From Polynucleobacter hallstattensis (GTDB taxonomy: Bacteria; Pseudomonadota; Gammaproteobacteria; Burkholderiales; Burkholderiaceae): a DNA stretch of 64,000 nucleotides. This document shows, piece by piece, positions 22,529 through 35,809 of the stretch. Each line of letters opens with the position of its first letter. Position 1 is the first letter of the stretch. Location: positions 868,001-932,000 of the forward strand of contig NZ_JACVPO010000001.1 in the NCBI RefSeq assembly GCF_018881835.1, given 5' to 3'. Position numbers and translations under genes: made by a program. The notes beneath the pieces were generated by a model. It had not been told where the DNA came from. It saw nothing but the letters and a program-made list of their open reading frames with translations, and did not search any database.

Positions 22529-23680
22529 TTAGCTTTGTACCAAGCGTCGATGGCGATGAATGCTCATCAAAATACCAGCACCAAACCCTAAAGTCACTAA
22601 AGCAGTTCCTCCATAGCTGATGAAGGGCAGCGGGACGCCAACTACAGGCAATAAACCGCTTACCATGCCGATATTGACAAAGGCGTAGGTGAAGAAAATC
22701 AGCGTGACAGATCCGCCTAGTAGGCGAGTGAATAGATTGGGCGCACTGGCAGAGATGGCTAAGCCTCGTTTAATTAAAGCGAAGAAAAGCGCCAACATAA
22801 CTAAGTTGCCGAGCAAGCCAAACTCTTCTGAGAAAACAGCAAAGACAAAGTCAGTATGCTTTTCAGGAATAAATTCGAGATGCGCTTGCGTACCCTGGAA
22901 CCAGCCTTTACCAAAAAATCCACCTGAGCCAATCGCGATCATCGACTGAATTGTGTGGAAGCCTTTTCCAAGGGGGTCGCTACTTGGGTCGAGCAAAGTG
23001 CACACTCGATTTTTTTGGTAGTTATGAACTAATGGCCAGACAACATCATGAGCACAAATAGTGCTGCCAAAAATAATGATCAGGATGATGCCAAGGGCGC
23101 CAATACCTACAAACGGTAGGATCCATTTCCACGGCAATCCCGCAAGAATAATTGCATACATACCTGCAGCAAACACCAAGAGCGCGGTGCCTAAGTCAGG
23201 TTGACGCGCAATGAGCAGCACTGGAATCCCAAGAATGATTGCTGCCACCCCATAGTCCCAGGATTTTTGTATACCTTCGCGTTTTTGGAAGTACCAAGCC
23301 AGCATGAGTGGCATAGCAATCTTCATGAGCTCAGATGGTTGAATTACAAAACCAATATTGAGCCAACGTCTTGCACCTTTTTTAATTAACCCAAATATGG
23401 CGACTGCAATCAGCAGTGCAACGCCGATTCCATAAATCCATACTGCAGCCATCTCTAACCACTTTGGTGGAATGCGAGAAACAATCCACATGACTGCAAA
23501 AGAAAGCGCTAAATTGCGTAATTCATCCTCAAAACGGACCGGTGTATTTTGGCTTGCGGATAAGAAGGTAATAAATCCAATACCTGCTAAGCCAAGCAGA
23601 ATAAGACCTAGCTGGCGATCAAGTCCGCTGAAAATACTGAGGAATATTTTCTTTACTTTATTTATGGCGCTCTTTTCCAT
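22529..23680 (-). CDS. rodA: Rod-shape peptidoglycan glycosyltransferase RodA
   Basis: A 383-residue SEDS-family polytopic membrane protein (about ten helices) that polymerises glycan strands in the elongasome with PBP2. Typical blocks are ARRWLNIGFVIQPSELMKIA, then RQPDLGTALLV, GKGWFQGTQAHLEFIPEKHT, DFVFAVFSEEFGL and a C-terminal PFISYGGTAL. It overlaps the end of mrdA by 19 bp, last gene of mreB-mreC-mreD-mrdA-rodA. Confidence 0.95.
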   Translation of the reverse strand: MEKSAINKVKKIFLSIFSGLDRQLGLILLGLAGIGFITFLSASQNTPVRFEDELRNLALSFAVMWIVSRIPPKWLEMAAVWIYGIGVALLIAVAIFGLIKKGARRWLNIGFVIQPSELMKIAMPLMLAWYFQKREGIQKSWDYGVAAIILGIPVLLIARQPDLGTALLVFAAGMYAIILAGLPWKWILPFVGIGALGIILIIIFGSTICAHDVVWPLVHNYQKNRVCTLLDPSSDPLGKGFHTIQSMIAIGSGGFFGKGWFQGTQAHLEFIPEKHTDFVFAVFSEEFGLLGNLVMLALFFALIKRGLAISASAPNLFTRLLGGSVTLIFFTYAFVNIGMVSGLLPVVGVPLPFISYGGTALVTLGFGAGILMSIHRHRRLVQS

Positions 23681-25569
23681 TCAGGAACCTCCTTTGGCCA
23701 TTTACCTTCAAGATAAAAATCTAGTGCCTTACGCGCAATCGGCGCAGCATGCTGCGCCCCAAATCCCGCATTTTCTACGACCATTGCAATGACAATTGTT
23801 GGTTTTTCTGCAGGGGCAAAAGCAACATACAAAGCATGATCACGTAAAAATTCTGCTGTAGATCCGTGGTGATATTCTTTCGAGTTCAAACTAAAAACCT
23901 GCGCAGTCCCAGTCTTGCCGCCAACTTGATAACCTGTACCTTTAAAAACAGAGGCAGACGTTCCAGAATTATTTACCTCGACCATCGCCTTCTTAATAAA
24001 CTCAATATTCTCGGGTACGAGATCAATTCGATAACTTTCTTTCGGTGTAGTCAGGGTGCGATTTCTTGTGAAGGGGTCTTCAATTGCCTTTACTAAATGT
24101 GGCTTCATCACAATGCCGTTATTAGCTAAATTGGCCATGCCATGTGCTAGCTGCAAAATGGTAAATGCGTTATAGCCTTGACCGATTCCCAGGGAAATCG
24201 TTTCTCCTTCATACCATTTTTGCTGCTCTGGTTTTTTGAAAGTATTTTTTTTCCACTCGGTGGATGGCAGCACACCTTTTGATTCACCTTGAAGATCGAT
24301 GCCGGTAATTTGACCAAAGCCAAATGGTTTCATGAAGTCATGCATCATGTTGACACCCATATCACGTGCTAACAAGTAGTAGTAGGTATCGCAAGAATCC
24401 ACAATTGACTTTTGCATATCAACAATACCGTGCCCACCCTTTTTATCATCGCGGAAGGTGTGATTACCAAGTTCAAAGTACCCAGGATCGGAAATCGATT
24501 GTGATGGTGTGCGCTTTTTTGTTTCTAAAGCAGCGAGTGCCATAAATGGTTTATAGGTTGACCCCGGCGGATAAATTCCTTTAAGCGGGCGGTTATAGAG
24601 TGGTTTCTGTGGCGAGTCATTCAACTCTTTCCAAGTTACTGAGTCGATACCCTCAACAAAGTCATTGGGATTAAAGTTAGGCTTAGAAACAAATGCCAAG
24701 ATATCGCCAGTCTCGGGCTCAATCGCAACAAATGCACCCCGGAAATTTCCATAGAGTTGCTCAACTAAGTATTGCAGCTTGATATCAACCGAGAGAACCA
24801 CATTTTTCCCTGGTACCGATGGTGAGCTAGAAAGTGTGCGCACGGGTTTGCCGCCTGCAGTAATCTCCACTTCATCGTATCCTGGTCTGCCTCGCAATAC
24901 TGTTTCGTAACTTTGCTCTATACCAATTTTCCCCACATAGTGAATGCCCGGTAGAAATGAAGTTTGTAGCGCATCAGGATCACCCGCTTTGGAGTTATCA
25001 ATTTCGATTTGCATCCGCTCGATATCTCGCTTAGAGGCTCGTCCAATATAACCAATCAGATGCGAGGCGAGCTCGTTGTAGGGATACTCTCGAAAGCTTC
25101 GGGCACGTATCTCGACACCCGGAAAGCGATAGCGATTCACCATAAAGCGGGCTGTTTCTACCTCGGTGAGCATCGATCGGAGGGGAAAGGTGCCCATTTT
25201 GCGAGAGTCTTCAAGTGAGCGCTTGAAATTTCTACGATCTCTGGGGGAAATCAACACAATTTGAGAGAGCTCATCGATCAACTCATCAACATTGCCTTTA
25301 ACTTCTTCGGCATTGACATCTAAGGTCAGTGCTGAATAGTTTCTGCCGATCACGATTCCATTGCGGTCTATTAAAAGACCGCGATTGGCTGGTGCAGGAA
25401 CTAAAGCGATTCTATTGCTTTCTGCCAGCAAAGCATATTTGCTATGACTCACTAGTTGCAGCCATACCAATCTAGTCACTAATAATAAGAAACAGACGGT
25501 GACAAATAAGGTCGCAATATGAATGCGCTCTTGAAAGGAGTCGAGATCTGGTTTTTTAAAAGAAACCAT
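23662..25569 (-). CDS. mrdA: Penicillin-binding protein 2 (elongation transpeptidase)
   Basis: A 635-residue class B penicillin-binding protein that cross-links peptidoglycan during elongation. It has an N-terminal membrane anchor (residues 17-40), a dimerisation/pedestal region, and the transpeptidase domain with STYK (337-340), SCD (392-394) and KTGT (552-555). All catalytic motifs are intact. It lies eight bases after mreD and overlaps rodA. The symbol pbpA is equivalent. Confidence 0.95.
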   Translation of the reverse strand: MVSFKKPDLDSFQERIHIATLFVTVCFLLLVTRLVWLQLVSHSKYALLAESNRIALVPAPANRGLLIDRNGIVIGRNYSALTLDVNAEEVKGNVDELIDELSQIVLISPRDRRNFKRSLEDSRKMGTFPLRSMLTEVETARFMVNRYRFPGVEIRARSFREYPYNELASHLIGYIGRASKRDIERMQIEIDNSKAGDPDALQTSFLPGIHYVGKIGIEQSYETVLRGRPGYDEVEITAGGKPVRTLSSSPSVPGKNVVLSVDIKLQYLVEQLYGNFRGAFVAIEPETGDILAFVSKPNFNPNDFVEGIDSVTWKELNDSPQKPLYNRPLKGIYPPGSTYKPFMALAALETKKRTPSQSISDPGYFELGNHTFRDDKKGGHGIVDMQKSIVDSCDTYYYLLARDMGVNMMHDFMKPFGFGQITGIDLQGESKGVLPSTEWKKNTFKKPEQQKWYEGETISLGIGQGYNAFTILQLAHGMANLANNGIVMKPHLVKAIEDPFTRNRTLTTPKESYRIDLVPENIEFIKKAMVEVNNSGTSASVFKGTGYQVGGKTGTAQVFSLNSKEYHHGSTAEFLRDHALYVAFAPAEKPTIVIAMVVENAGFGAQHAAPIARKALDFYLEGKWPKEVPEWKRAP

Positions 25570-25577
25570 ATAGTGTT

Positions 25578-26102
25578 TTAAAGCGGACGATTGTGATCAA
25601 CATCAATAGGGCGACGTTGAGGCGATAGCAAGATGCGTGTTGCTAAGGGCCACAGCATTGCCTCAATCAGCGCTTGAATGGTCCCGGTGAGCGCCCCCCA
25701 GTAGACTTGACCACTTAAGAACCAATGGGCGAGTACCGGGAATAATGAAACCAGCAAGAAGATTGGCAGTAAATGCATCGCTTGAGAGAAAGCACTCAAA
25801 GCGACGATTCGTCGATGCCAAGAGATGGCTAGATAAGCTACCAATGAGTAGCTAAAAGCGTTAAGGCCTAATAAGTCGGAGTTATGAACGTCCATCAACA
25901 GGCCAAGAATAAATGCAATGATTACGCCCACGTACCGATGCTGGTGGATGTTCCAAAATATGATGCAAATAATTAGCCAGTCTGGCACCCAGCCGTAATT
26001 ACCAATAGGTAAAAGATTTAGCAGTAGTGCGCAAAACAAGCTGAAATAAATAAAGACCGCATTTACTGGGCGAAGAATGTAACCGCTTTGAAAGTCAATC
26101 AT
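25578..26102 (-). CDS. mreD: Rod-shape-determining protein MreD
   Basis: A 174-residue polytopic membrane protein, about five helices, with the MreD features PIGNYGWVPDWLIICIIFWN and GLLMDVHNSDLLGLNAFSYS. It connects MreC with the rest of the elongasome. The ATG overlaps the mreC stop. Confidence 0.93.
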   Translation of the reverse strand: MIDFQSGYILRPVNAVFIYFSLFCALLLNLLPIGNYGWVPDWLIICIIFWNIHQHRYVGVIIAFILGLLMDVHNSDLLGLNAFSYSLVAYLAISWHRRIVALSAFSQAMHLLPIFLLVSLFPVLAHWFLSGQVYWGALTGTIQALIEAMLWPLATRILLSPQRRPIDVDHNRPL

Positions 26103-27028
26103 TGCATGCCTCGCGCACGGGTTTGGCGACGCCCTAGAGTATTGGTTAGCGGTGCGTCAGGCTTGCTATTTGCGGTAGATGCTTTGGCATCCCATTGCGG
26201 ATCGTAAAGCAATGCTAAAGCCTGTCGGTAGCGGTTTGCCGGTGCAACTGGCACACAGAAGACGTTGGAAGAATTTTTATCGGCATTTCGTTCAATGCGA
26301 CTAATTACAGCTACTGCAAAGCCAGGTGGATAAACGCCATCAATACCTGAGGTAATCAACACATCGCCTACTTCCAAGTCGCTGGCCACAGGAAGGTAGC
26401 GCAGCTCAAGCGGGTTACCGCGCCCGACTCCAAAAACCGCCGCTCTTAAGCCATTACGTGCAATTTGTACGGGTACCGCAAAGTCACGATCCTCTAATAG
26501 AGACACTTCTGCAGAGTGATCGTAGACACGTATTACTTGACCTAAGATACCCGAATCACTTGCAATGGGATTGCCCAACTTAAGACCGTCCTTACTGCCA
26601 CGATTAATTACAATGCGCTGAGAAATTGGATTGGGAGGATTAAATAGAATTTCGACTGGCAATGTTTCGAATTGAACCTGCTTTTGCAAATCCATTAGCT
26701 GACGTAGATTTTGGTTCTCTATTAGCAGAAACTCTGATTGATTTGCAAGCAAAGAGAGCTCTGCTTGGCGCACTTTCATTTCTTGATTTTCTTTTTCTAG
26801 AGTTCCGCGACTAGTGAAATATTCTGACGTCGCCTCAAATACATTGCGCGGCATCATCATCACATACTCTAGTGGACGCAATAACCAATTGACGTTATTG
26901 CGAATGGGATCAAGTGCTTTATAACGAAAATCGATCAACATCAATGCGATGCTAATCGAAAGACAGACAATCAGTTTTACTAAAGCCGGAACGCCTTGTC
27001 TAAAAAGAGGTGGAGCGCTATGTTGCAA
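26099..27028 (-). CDS. mreC: Rod-shape-determining protein MreC
   Basis: A 309-residue bitopic periplasmic protein. It has a TM segment (residues about 16-34), a coiled coil (about 70-115, EKENQEMKVRQAELSLLANQ) and a beta-barrel domain (INRGSKDGLKLGNPIASDSG, GVYPPGFAVAVI). It activates PBP2. The Ala/Lys/Arg-rich C-terminal tail is longer than in E. coli. It sits 24 bp behind mreB. Confidence 0.94.
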   Translation of the reverse strand: MQHSAPPLFRQGVPALVKLIVCLSISIALMLIDFRYKALDPIRNNVNWLLRPLEYVMMMPRNVFEATSEYFTSRGTLEKENQEMKVRQAELSLLANQSEFLLIENQNLRQLMDLQKQVQFETLPVEILFNPPNPISQRIVINRGSKDGLKLGNPIASDSGILGQVIRVYDHSAEVSLLEDRDFAVPVQIARNGLRAAVFGVGRGNPLELRYLPVASDLEVGDVLITSGIDGVYPPGFAVAVISRIERNADKNSSNVFCVPVAPANRYRQALALLYDPQWDAKASTANSKPDAPLTNTLGRRQTRARGMQ

Positions 27029-27052
27029 TTCCCTAATCGACGCTTAAGTCAA

Positions 27053-29962
<2,910 letters not shown>

Positions 29963-29966
<4 letters not shown>

Positions 29967-31435
29967 TGCAATGGGAAATCGTTATTGGTCTTGAGACCCA
30001 TGCGCAGTTACAAACACAATCTAAAATCTTTAGTGGGGCTAGTACGCGTTTTGGCGCTGGCCCAAATACCCAAGCCTGCGCAGTTGACTTGGCTTTACCT
30101 GGGGTATTACCAGTATTGAATCGTCAAGCGGTTGAGCATGCTATTCGCTTTGGTTTGGCGGTCAATGCCAAGATTTCGCCAGCAAGTATTTTTGCTCGTA
30201 AGAATTACTTCTATCCTGACTTGCCAAAGGGTTACCAGATTAGTCAGATGGATCTCCCTGTAGTAGTTGGTGGTCATTTGGAAATACTGGTTGGTGATCA
30301 AGTCAAAGTAGTGGAGCTTACGCGCGCCCATATGGAAGAGGATGCTGGTAAGTCCGTTCATGAAGAGGGATTCTTGGGCCCACATGGGGAAGCATCTAGT
30401 GGTATCGACTTGAACCGTGCCGGCACACCATTATTAGAAATTGTGACCGAGCCGGTGATGCGTAGTGCAGCTGAAGCAGTGGCATATGCAAAAGCATTAC
30501 ATTCATTGGTAGTGTGGTTGGGTGTGTGCGATGGCAATATGCAGGAAGGCTCTTTCCGCTGCGATGCTAACGTATCTGTTCGACCTATAGGCCAAAAAGA
30601 ATTTGGCACTCGTTGCGAGATTAAGAACTTAAATTCCTTCCGCTTTTTGGAAGAGGCGATTCAATACGAAGTGCGCAGACAAATTGAATTGATTGAGGAT
30701 GGTGGCAAAGTTATCCAAGAAACCCGCCTATACGATGCTGATCGTCAAGAAACTCGCAGTATGCGTAGCAAAGAAGATGCCAATGACTATCGATATTTCC
30801 CAGATCCGGACTTGTTGCCGGTAGTGATTGATGATGCTTGGATTGAAGATGTACGCAGCAAGATGCCAGCTTTACCGGCACAGCTTCGTGAACAGTGGCA
30901 AAGTGAATTTGGCTTAAGCGCCTACGATACGCAACTACTCACGCAAGATCGTGACACTGCCAAGGTATTTGAAGAGCTACTCGCGATTGTTGGAAAGTCT
31001 TTAGCAAAAGCTGCGGCTAACCTCATTGCGGGTGAGTTTGCATCATCACTGAATCGCGCTGGAATTGCTACTGCAGATGCGCCATTAAAAGCTGAACATT
31101 TAGCACCGTTATTAACTCGTGTAGCAGATGGCACGATCTCTAACAAGATTGCAAAAGATATCTTTGCAATTTTGTGGGAAGAGGCTGTAGCAGGTAAAGC
31201 CATCAGTACCGTTGATCAAGTGATTGATGCTAAAGGTTTGAAGCAGATTAGCGATAGTGGTGAGCTTGAAGCCATGATTGACAAGGTGTTGGCGGCCAAC
31301 GAGAAGTCGGTTGAAGAATTCCGCTCTGGCAAGGAAAAAGCATTTAATGCTTTGGTAGGGCAGATCATGAAAGCCTCGCAAGGCAAGGCCAACCCAGGTC
31401 AGGTGAATGAGCTTCTGCGTAAAAAGCTGAGCTAA
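29963..31435 (+). CDS. gatB: Asp/Glu-tRNA amidotransferase subunit B
   Basis: A 490-residue GatB that phosphorylates and amidates the mischarged aminoacyl-tRNA. Signature blocks: [20 protein letters not shown], then [12 protein letters not shown] and [16 protein letters not shown]; the C-terminal YqeY-like tail ends [12 protein letters not shown]. The start is one of two adjacent ATGs (29963 or 29966), overlapping the gatA stop, with GAGG in front. An in-frame extension to 29933 lies inside gatA and is rejected. Confidence 0.96.
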
Positions 31436-31470
31436 AAAATTAAATCAGAAAATAAGCAAGAAAGATACAG

Positions 31471-32145
31471 ATGAGCGCAATCGATCCTAAGCAAGCTGAG
31501 CAAGAAGAATTGGTGGCCGAGTGGTTGCGTGCTACCCCAGGTTTCTTTGAGCGTTATGCCAATCTCTTAAATGAAATTCGCTTGAAGCATCCACATGAAG
31601 ATCGCGCGATCTCTTTACAAGAACGTCAGATGACTTTGTTGCGCACACAGAATCAAGAGCTCAATCGTCGCTTAAGTGAGATGCTGCATTTTGGAAGTCG
31701 TAATGACAAAACCCAGCAAAGCTTAGTGGCTTGGTTATTACGTTTGATGGGCGCCAACACCCAGGTGGATGTGGAATCTGCAGTCACCACAGGTTTGGCC
31801 GAAGTGTTTGAGGTTGAGTCAGCACAGCTCCTATCGCCCAATACTGCATTTGGTCCGTGGATTGATACGCCGCTATGCGGGTCCGCCAAAGAGCTAGCTG
31901 CAGCGAGTGTGGATTTGTTGGCAACTCAAGTGACCATTGATCCTGAGTGGCAAAGCATGGTGGCTATTGGCCTGCCACTAGGTAAAAGCATTGGTGTGGC
32001 GCAATCGCCAGCAGTACTTTTGTTAGCAAGTAAAGATGAGTCTCGTTTTACTGCAGATATGGGCGCGTTCTATTTGCGTCAGATTGCTGAACTCACTGCT
32101 GCAGCTTTGGATCGTATCCAGGCTTATGAGCCAAGTACTAGCTGA
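31471..32145 (+). CDS. DUF484 family protein
   Basis: A 224-residue GAF-like DUF484 protein with the N-terminal signature VAEWLRATPGFFERYANLLN and a coiled-coil segment (residues 48-68). Function is not defined. DUF484 genes stand before xerC in many proteobacteria, as here: the xerC ATG lies inside the last 20 bp of this gene. Confidence 0.85.
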   Translation: MSAIDPKQAEQEELVAEWLRATPGFFERYANLLNEIRLKHPHEDRAISLQERQMTLLRTQNQELNRRLSEMLHFGSRNDKTQQSLVAWLLRLMGANTQVDVESAVTTGLAEVFEVESAQLLSPNTAFGPWIDTPLCGSAKELAAASVDLLATQVTIDPEWQSMVAIGLPLGKSIGVAQSPAVLLLASKDESRFTADMGAFYLRQIAELTAAALDRIQAYEPSTS

Positions 32146-33127
32146 TCTGCACCCCCTAGTGCAAGAGTACTTGCACGAGCTGCATGTATTAAGGCAGCTC
32201 TCACCGCATACGCTTAAAGCGTACCGTATGGATCTAAGCGAGTTACAAATGCTGGCGGCAGACGAGGCTATTGACTTGTTAAAGGTAAGCAACGCTCACG
32301 TACGTCGCTGGGCTGGTCGCCTACACTCCAAGGGAAAGTCATCTCGCACGATTGCAAGAGCGCTTTCTGCTTGGCGTGGTTGGTACGACTGGTTGACCGA
32401 GAAAGATGCGCGCCGTGATGCACAGGCAGGCAGGATTACTGCAAATCTAGTTGCCAATCCTGTTGATGATGTGAAAGCACCTAAACGTTTGAAGTCTTTG
32501 CCAAAGGCGCTTTCAGTTGAGCAGGCGCTTTCCTTAGTCAATCAGGCCGTCAAAGAGGCCGAAGAAAAAAAGGATTTAGAGACGGTGCGTGATGCCGCGA
32601 TCATCGATTTGCTTTATTCCTCTGGTCTGCGTTTATCAGAGCTGCTAGGAATTGATGTGATGCAAAGCAAGGACCGTCAACATGAGTCTGCTGGCTGGCT
32701 GGACTGGGAGGCCGCAGAGGTGACGGTTTTAGGTAAAGGCGGCAAACGTCGCTCAGTTCCCATTGGTGGACCAGCAATGCAATCTCTCAAAGTCTGGCGT
32801 ACAGCTCGAGACTTGCTTGAGCAGGCAGATGTATCGATGGCTTTATTTATTTCTGCAACAGGCGCTCGCTTATCTCCTCGGACGGTCCAAGCGCGCTTGC
32901 GGACTTTGGCGATGAGGGCGGGTCTACCTACCCACGTGCACCCGCATATGATGCGCCATAGCTTCGCTAGCCATGTATTGCAGTCTTCTCAGGATTTGAG
33001 AGCGGTGCAGGAGATGTTGGGGCACGCCAGCATCGCCAGTACCCAGATTTACACCTCTTTAGACTTCCAACACCTAGCACAGGCATATGACAAGGCGCAT
33101 CCTCGTGCGAAAGCCGGCAAAGCTTGA
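32126..33127 (+). CDS. xerC: Tyrosine recombinase XerC
   Basis: A 333-residue tyrosine recombinase resolving chromosome dimers at dif together with XerD. Catalytic residues: Arg in YSSGLRLSELLG, Lys in GKGGKRRSVP, His-x-x-Arg in HMMRHSFASH, then LGHASIASTQIYTSLD with His and Tyr. It starts at ATG 32126 (MSQVLADLHPLV), overlapping DUF484; the frame is open further upstream but lies entirely within DUF484. An acidic insert (residues about 200-212) precedes the Lys motif, making it longer than E. coli XerC. It is a housekeeping recombinase, not linked to the repeats in the left region by position. Confidence 0.93.
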   Translation: MSQVLADLHPLVQEYLHELHVLRQLSPHTLKAYRMDLSELQMLAADEAIDLLKVSNAHVRRWAGRLHSKGKSSRTIARALSAWRGWYDWLTEKDARRDAQAGRITANLVANPVDDVKAPKRLKSLPKALSVEQALSLVNQAVKEAEEKKDLETVRDAAIIDLLYSSGLRLSELLGIDVMQSKDRQHESAGWLDWEAAEVTVLGKGGKRRSVPIGGPAMQSLKVWRTARDLLEQADVSMALFISATGARLSPRTVQARLRTLAMRAGLPTHVHPHMMRHSFASHVLQSSQDLRAVQEMLGHASIASTQIYTSLDFQHLAQAYDKAHPRAKAGKA

Positions 33128-33193
33128 AGAACTCGGTAAGATAGAAGGTTTCCCGTTTGGGGAATGCATTTATAGATTTTGATAGGATCAAAA

Positions 33194-34255
33194 ATGGCGT
33201 TAATTCCGGTAACAATTCTCACGGGCTTTTTGGGCAGCGGCAAAACCACTTTACTCAAACACATCCTGACTGCAGAGCATGGCAAAAAAATTGCTGTGAT
33301 TGAGAACGAGTTCGGCGAAGAAAATATCGATAACGACATCTTGGTTCAAGACAATCAAGAGAATATTGTGCAAATGAGCAATGGTTGCATTTGCTGCACT
33401 ATCCGTGGGGATCTGGTTGAAGCCCTGAATGAGCTTTGGGAGCAACGTAGGGACAAAAAAATTAGCTTTGATCGCGTGGTCATTGAAACTACTGGAGTAG
33501 CTAATCCTGGCCCAGTCGCTCAAACCTTCTTTATGGATGATGACGTAGCAGACCACTATGTTCTAGATGCCGTAGTCACTTTGGTGGATGCCAAGCATGG
33601 CCCACAACAACTGACTGAGCATGAAGAGGCGCAGCGCCAAGTAGGCTTTGCTGATCAAATCTTTATTACTAAGACCGATTTGGTTACGCCTGCCCAAGTA
33701 GATGCCTTGCGCAATCGCCTAATGCACATGAATCCCCGGGCTCCAATTCAGGGAATTTCTAAAGGGATCGTTCCTCTGGATGCTGTTTTGGATCTTAAGG
33801 GCTTTAATTTGAACGCGAAGCTCGATATTGATCCTCACTTTTTAGGACAAGATGATCATGACCACTCTACTTGTGGCCATGACCACAGTCATGACCATCA
33901 CGATCACAGCACCTGTGGTCATGATCATAGCCACGATCACCATGATCATGCAGGCCATACAGACCGGATCCAATCCTTCGTTTTTCGTAGTGATAAACCC
34001 TTTGACCATAAAAAATTAGAAGACTTCCTGGGGGGCATTTTGGAGGTCTTCGGTGAGAAGATGTTGCGCTACAAAGGCGTCCTCTATGTGAAGGGGAGTA
34101 ACCGAAAAGTCGTGTTCCAGGGCGTCCATCAGATGATGGGCAGTGATATGGCTGGTTTATGGGGTGCAGAGCCCAAGCAAACCCGCATGGTCTTTATTGG
34201 AATAGATTTGCCCAAAGACACCCTGCTGGCTGGGCTTGAGGGCTGTTTGGTCTAG
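33194..34255 (+). CDS. CobW/COG0523 GTPase with His-rich metal-binding linker
   Basis: A 353-residue G3E GTPase, a putative metallochaperone. P-loop GFLGSGKTTLL (residues 10-20), metal-binding GCICCTI and C-terminal CobW domain are present. Between them is a linker of about 35 residues with a tandem repeat, DHSTCGHDHSHDHH twice, then DHAGH, capable of binding many zinc ions. Start chosen at ATG 33194 with AGGA in front; a TTG at 33179 would add five residues. Zinc allocation is the most likely role, but nitrile hydratase or cobalamin roles occur in the family. Confidence 0.88.
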   Translation: MALIPVTILTGFLGSGKTTLLKHILTAEHGKKIAVIENEFGEENIDNDILVQDNQENIVQMSNGCICCTIRGDLVEALNELWEQRRDKKISFDRVVIETTGVANPGPVAQTFFMDDDVADHYVLDAVVTLVDAKHGPQQLTEHEEAQRQVGFADQIFITKTDLVTPAQVDALRNRLMHMNPRAPIQGISKGIVPLDAVLDLKGFNLNAKLDIDPHFLGQDDHDHSTCGHDHSHDHHDHSTCGHDHSHDHHDHAGHTDRIQSFVFRSDKPFDHKKLEDFLGGILEVFGEKMLRYKGVLYVKGSNRKVVFQGVHQMMGSDMAGLWGAEPKQTRMVFIGIDLPKDTLLAGLEGCLV

Positions 34256-34369
34256 AAAATTTAAAGTACAATCCCGCGCCACGGCCAACATTAATAAATA
34301 TTGGCTAAAAGGGTAGTAAAAATTTGGCAGAATGAAGTAATAATGATTTAGATCTATGGAAAGAATGAA

Positions 34370-34858
34370 ATGACGGTAAAAACACCAACGAAATCTACGG
34401 CTGCAGCAAAAGCCCCTAGTAAAGCGGCAAGCACAAAAGCTGCCAAAGGTGCCCCTTTAACAGAAGCTGAATTACTCAAGATGTCCGAAAAGGACTATAT
34501 GAATGCCGGCCAGTTAGATTTTTTCCGTCAGAAGTTATTGACCTTAAAGGGCGACATTCTGAAAAATGCCTCGGAAACAACAGAGCATTTGCGCGAAAAC
34601 ATTTTGGTTCCTGATCCTGCGGATCGCGCAACGATTGAAGAGGAGCATGCTCTTGAGTTGCGCACGCGTGATCGTGAGCGCAAATTATTGAAAAAAGTAG
34701 AGCAGGCTTTAGCCCGTATTGAGTCTGGTGATTATGGTTGGTGTGAAGAGACTGGCGAGCCGATTGGCTTGAACCGTCTCATTGCACGACCAACAGCTAA
34801 TCTCTCGCTAGAGGCGCAAGAGCGTCGTGAACTGCGTCAAAAGTTGTTTGGCGATTAA
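34370..34858 (+). CDS. dksA: RNA polymerase-binding transcription factor DksA, zinc-less type
   Basis: A 162-residue DksA that binds the RNA polymerase secondary channel and acts with ppGpp on rRNA and amino-acid promoters. The coiled coil is residues about 50-120, with the tip segment [17 protein letters not shown]. The C4 zinc finger has one Cys only: [20 protein letters not shown], then [12 protein letters not shown], where the other three cysteines are Thr, Ser and Ala. Such C-poor DksA versions occur in Betaproteobacteria and keep the fold without zinc. The first 28 residues form an Ala/Lys/Thr-rich extension. Upstream, GCCAACATTAATAAATATTGGC is an imperfect hairpin. Confidence 0.92.
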   Translation: MTVKTPTKSTAAAKAPSKAASTKAAKGAPLTEAELLKMSEKDYMNAGQLDFFRQKLLTLKGDILKNASETTEHLRENILVPDPADRATIEEEHALELRTRDRERKLLKKVEQALARIESGDYGWCEETGEPIGLNRLIARPTANLSLEAQERRELRQKLFGD

Positions 34859-34884
34859 TCAGCAGACCGAATATAAAAGTAGCA

Positions 34885-35787
34885 ATGACAAAGCAATCCC
34901 CAACTATTAGTGACATCTCCCCTTTATTAAAGGCGGAGATTTTGGCCGAGGCTTTGCCTTACATTCGCGCTTATCACGGTAAGACTATTGTGATCAAGTA
35001 CGGTGGAAACGCCATGGTTGAAGAGCGCCTGAAGGAAAGCTTTGCACGCGATGTCATTTTGCTGAAGTTAGTTGGCATGAACCCAGTAGTGGTGCATGGC
35101 GGCGGCCCACAAATTGATGAAGCTCTGAAAAAGATTGGTAAGACTGGCACCTTTATTCAAGGCATGCGCGTGACCGATGAAGAGACCATGGAAGTGGTTG
35201 AGTGGGTTCTCGGTGGCGAAGTGCAGCAAGATATTGTGATGTTGATTAATCACTTTGGTGGTCAGGCAGTTGGCTTGACTGGCAAAGACGGCGGCTTGAT
35301 TCGTGCAAAGAAGATGCTGGTTGCCGACGAAAAGAAGCCTGGCGGAACTATTGATTTAGGTTTTGTTGGTGAGATTGATACGATTAACCCTGCAGTTGTA
35401 AAAGCATTGCAGGATGATGCCTTTATTCCGGTGATCTCTCCAATCGGATTTAGCGAAGAGGGCCAGGCCTACAATATTAATGCTGACTTGGTAGCCGGCA
35501 AGATGGCAGAAATTTTGCATGCAGAGAAATTAGTTATGATGACCAATATTCCTGGTGTGATGGATAAAAGCGGTAAGCTTTTAACGGATCTAACTGCACG
35601 TGAAATTGATAGCTTATTTGCTGATGGCACTATTTCTGGCGGCATGTTGCCAAAGATTTCTTCTGCACTAGATGCAGCAAAGAGCGGCGTAAATTCAGTA
35701 CACATCATTGATGGACGAATCGAGCACTCCTTACTGCTGGAGATTCTGACAGAGCAAGCATTTGGAACAATGATCCGTTCCCGTTAA
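34885..35787 (+). CDS. argB: Acetylglutamate kinase
   Basis: A 300-residue amino-acid kinase phosphorylating N-acetylglutamate in arginine synthesis. Signature blocks: [20 protein letters not shown], then [23 protein letters not shown] and [14 protein letters not shown]. The length fits. It lies 26 bp after dksA and 22 bp before slmA. Confidence 0.95.
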   Translation: MTKQSPTISDISPLLKAEILAEALPYIRAYHGKTIVIKYGGNAMVEERLKESFARDVILLKLVGMNPVVVHGGGPQIDEALKKIGKTGTFIQGMRVTDEETMEVVEWVLGGEVQQDIVMLINHFGGQAVGLTGKDGGLIRAKKMLVADEKKPGGTIDLGFVGEIDTINPAVVKALQDDAFIPVISPIGFSEEGQAYNINADLVAGKMAEILHAEKLVMMTNIPGVMDKSGKLLTDLTAREIDSLFADGTISGGMLPKISSALDAAKSGVNSVHIIDGRIEHSLLLEILTEQAFGTMIRSR

Positions 35788-35809
35788 GAGTTGAACAAGA
35801 GATATAAAT

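Noticed and set aside
32126..33127. XerC as the dedicated recombinase of the left array
   Set aside because: It is the housekeeping xerC behind DUF484, 27 kb away, and P2 does not resemble the 28-bp dif layout.
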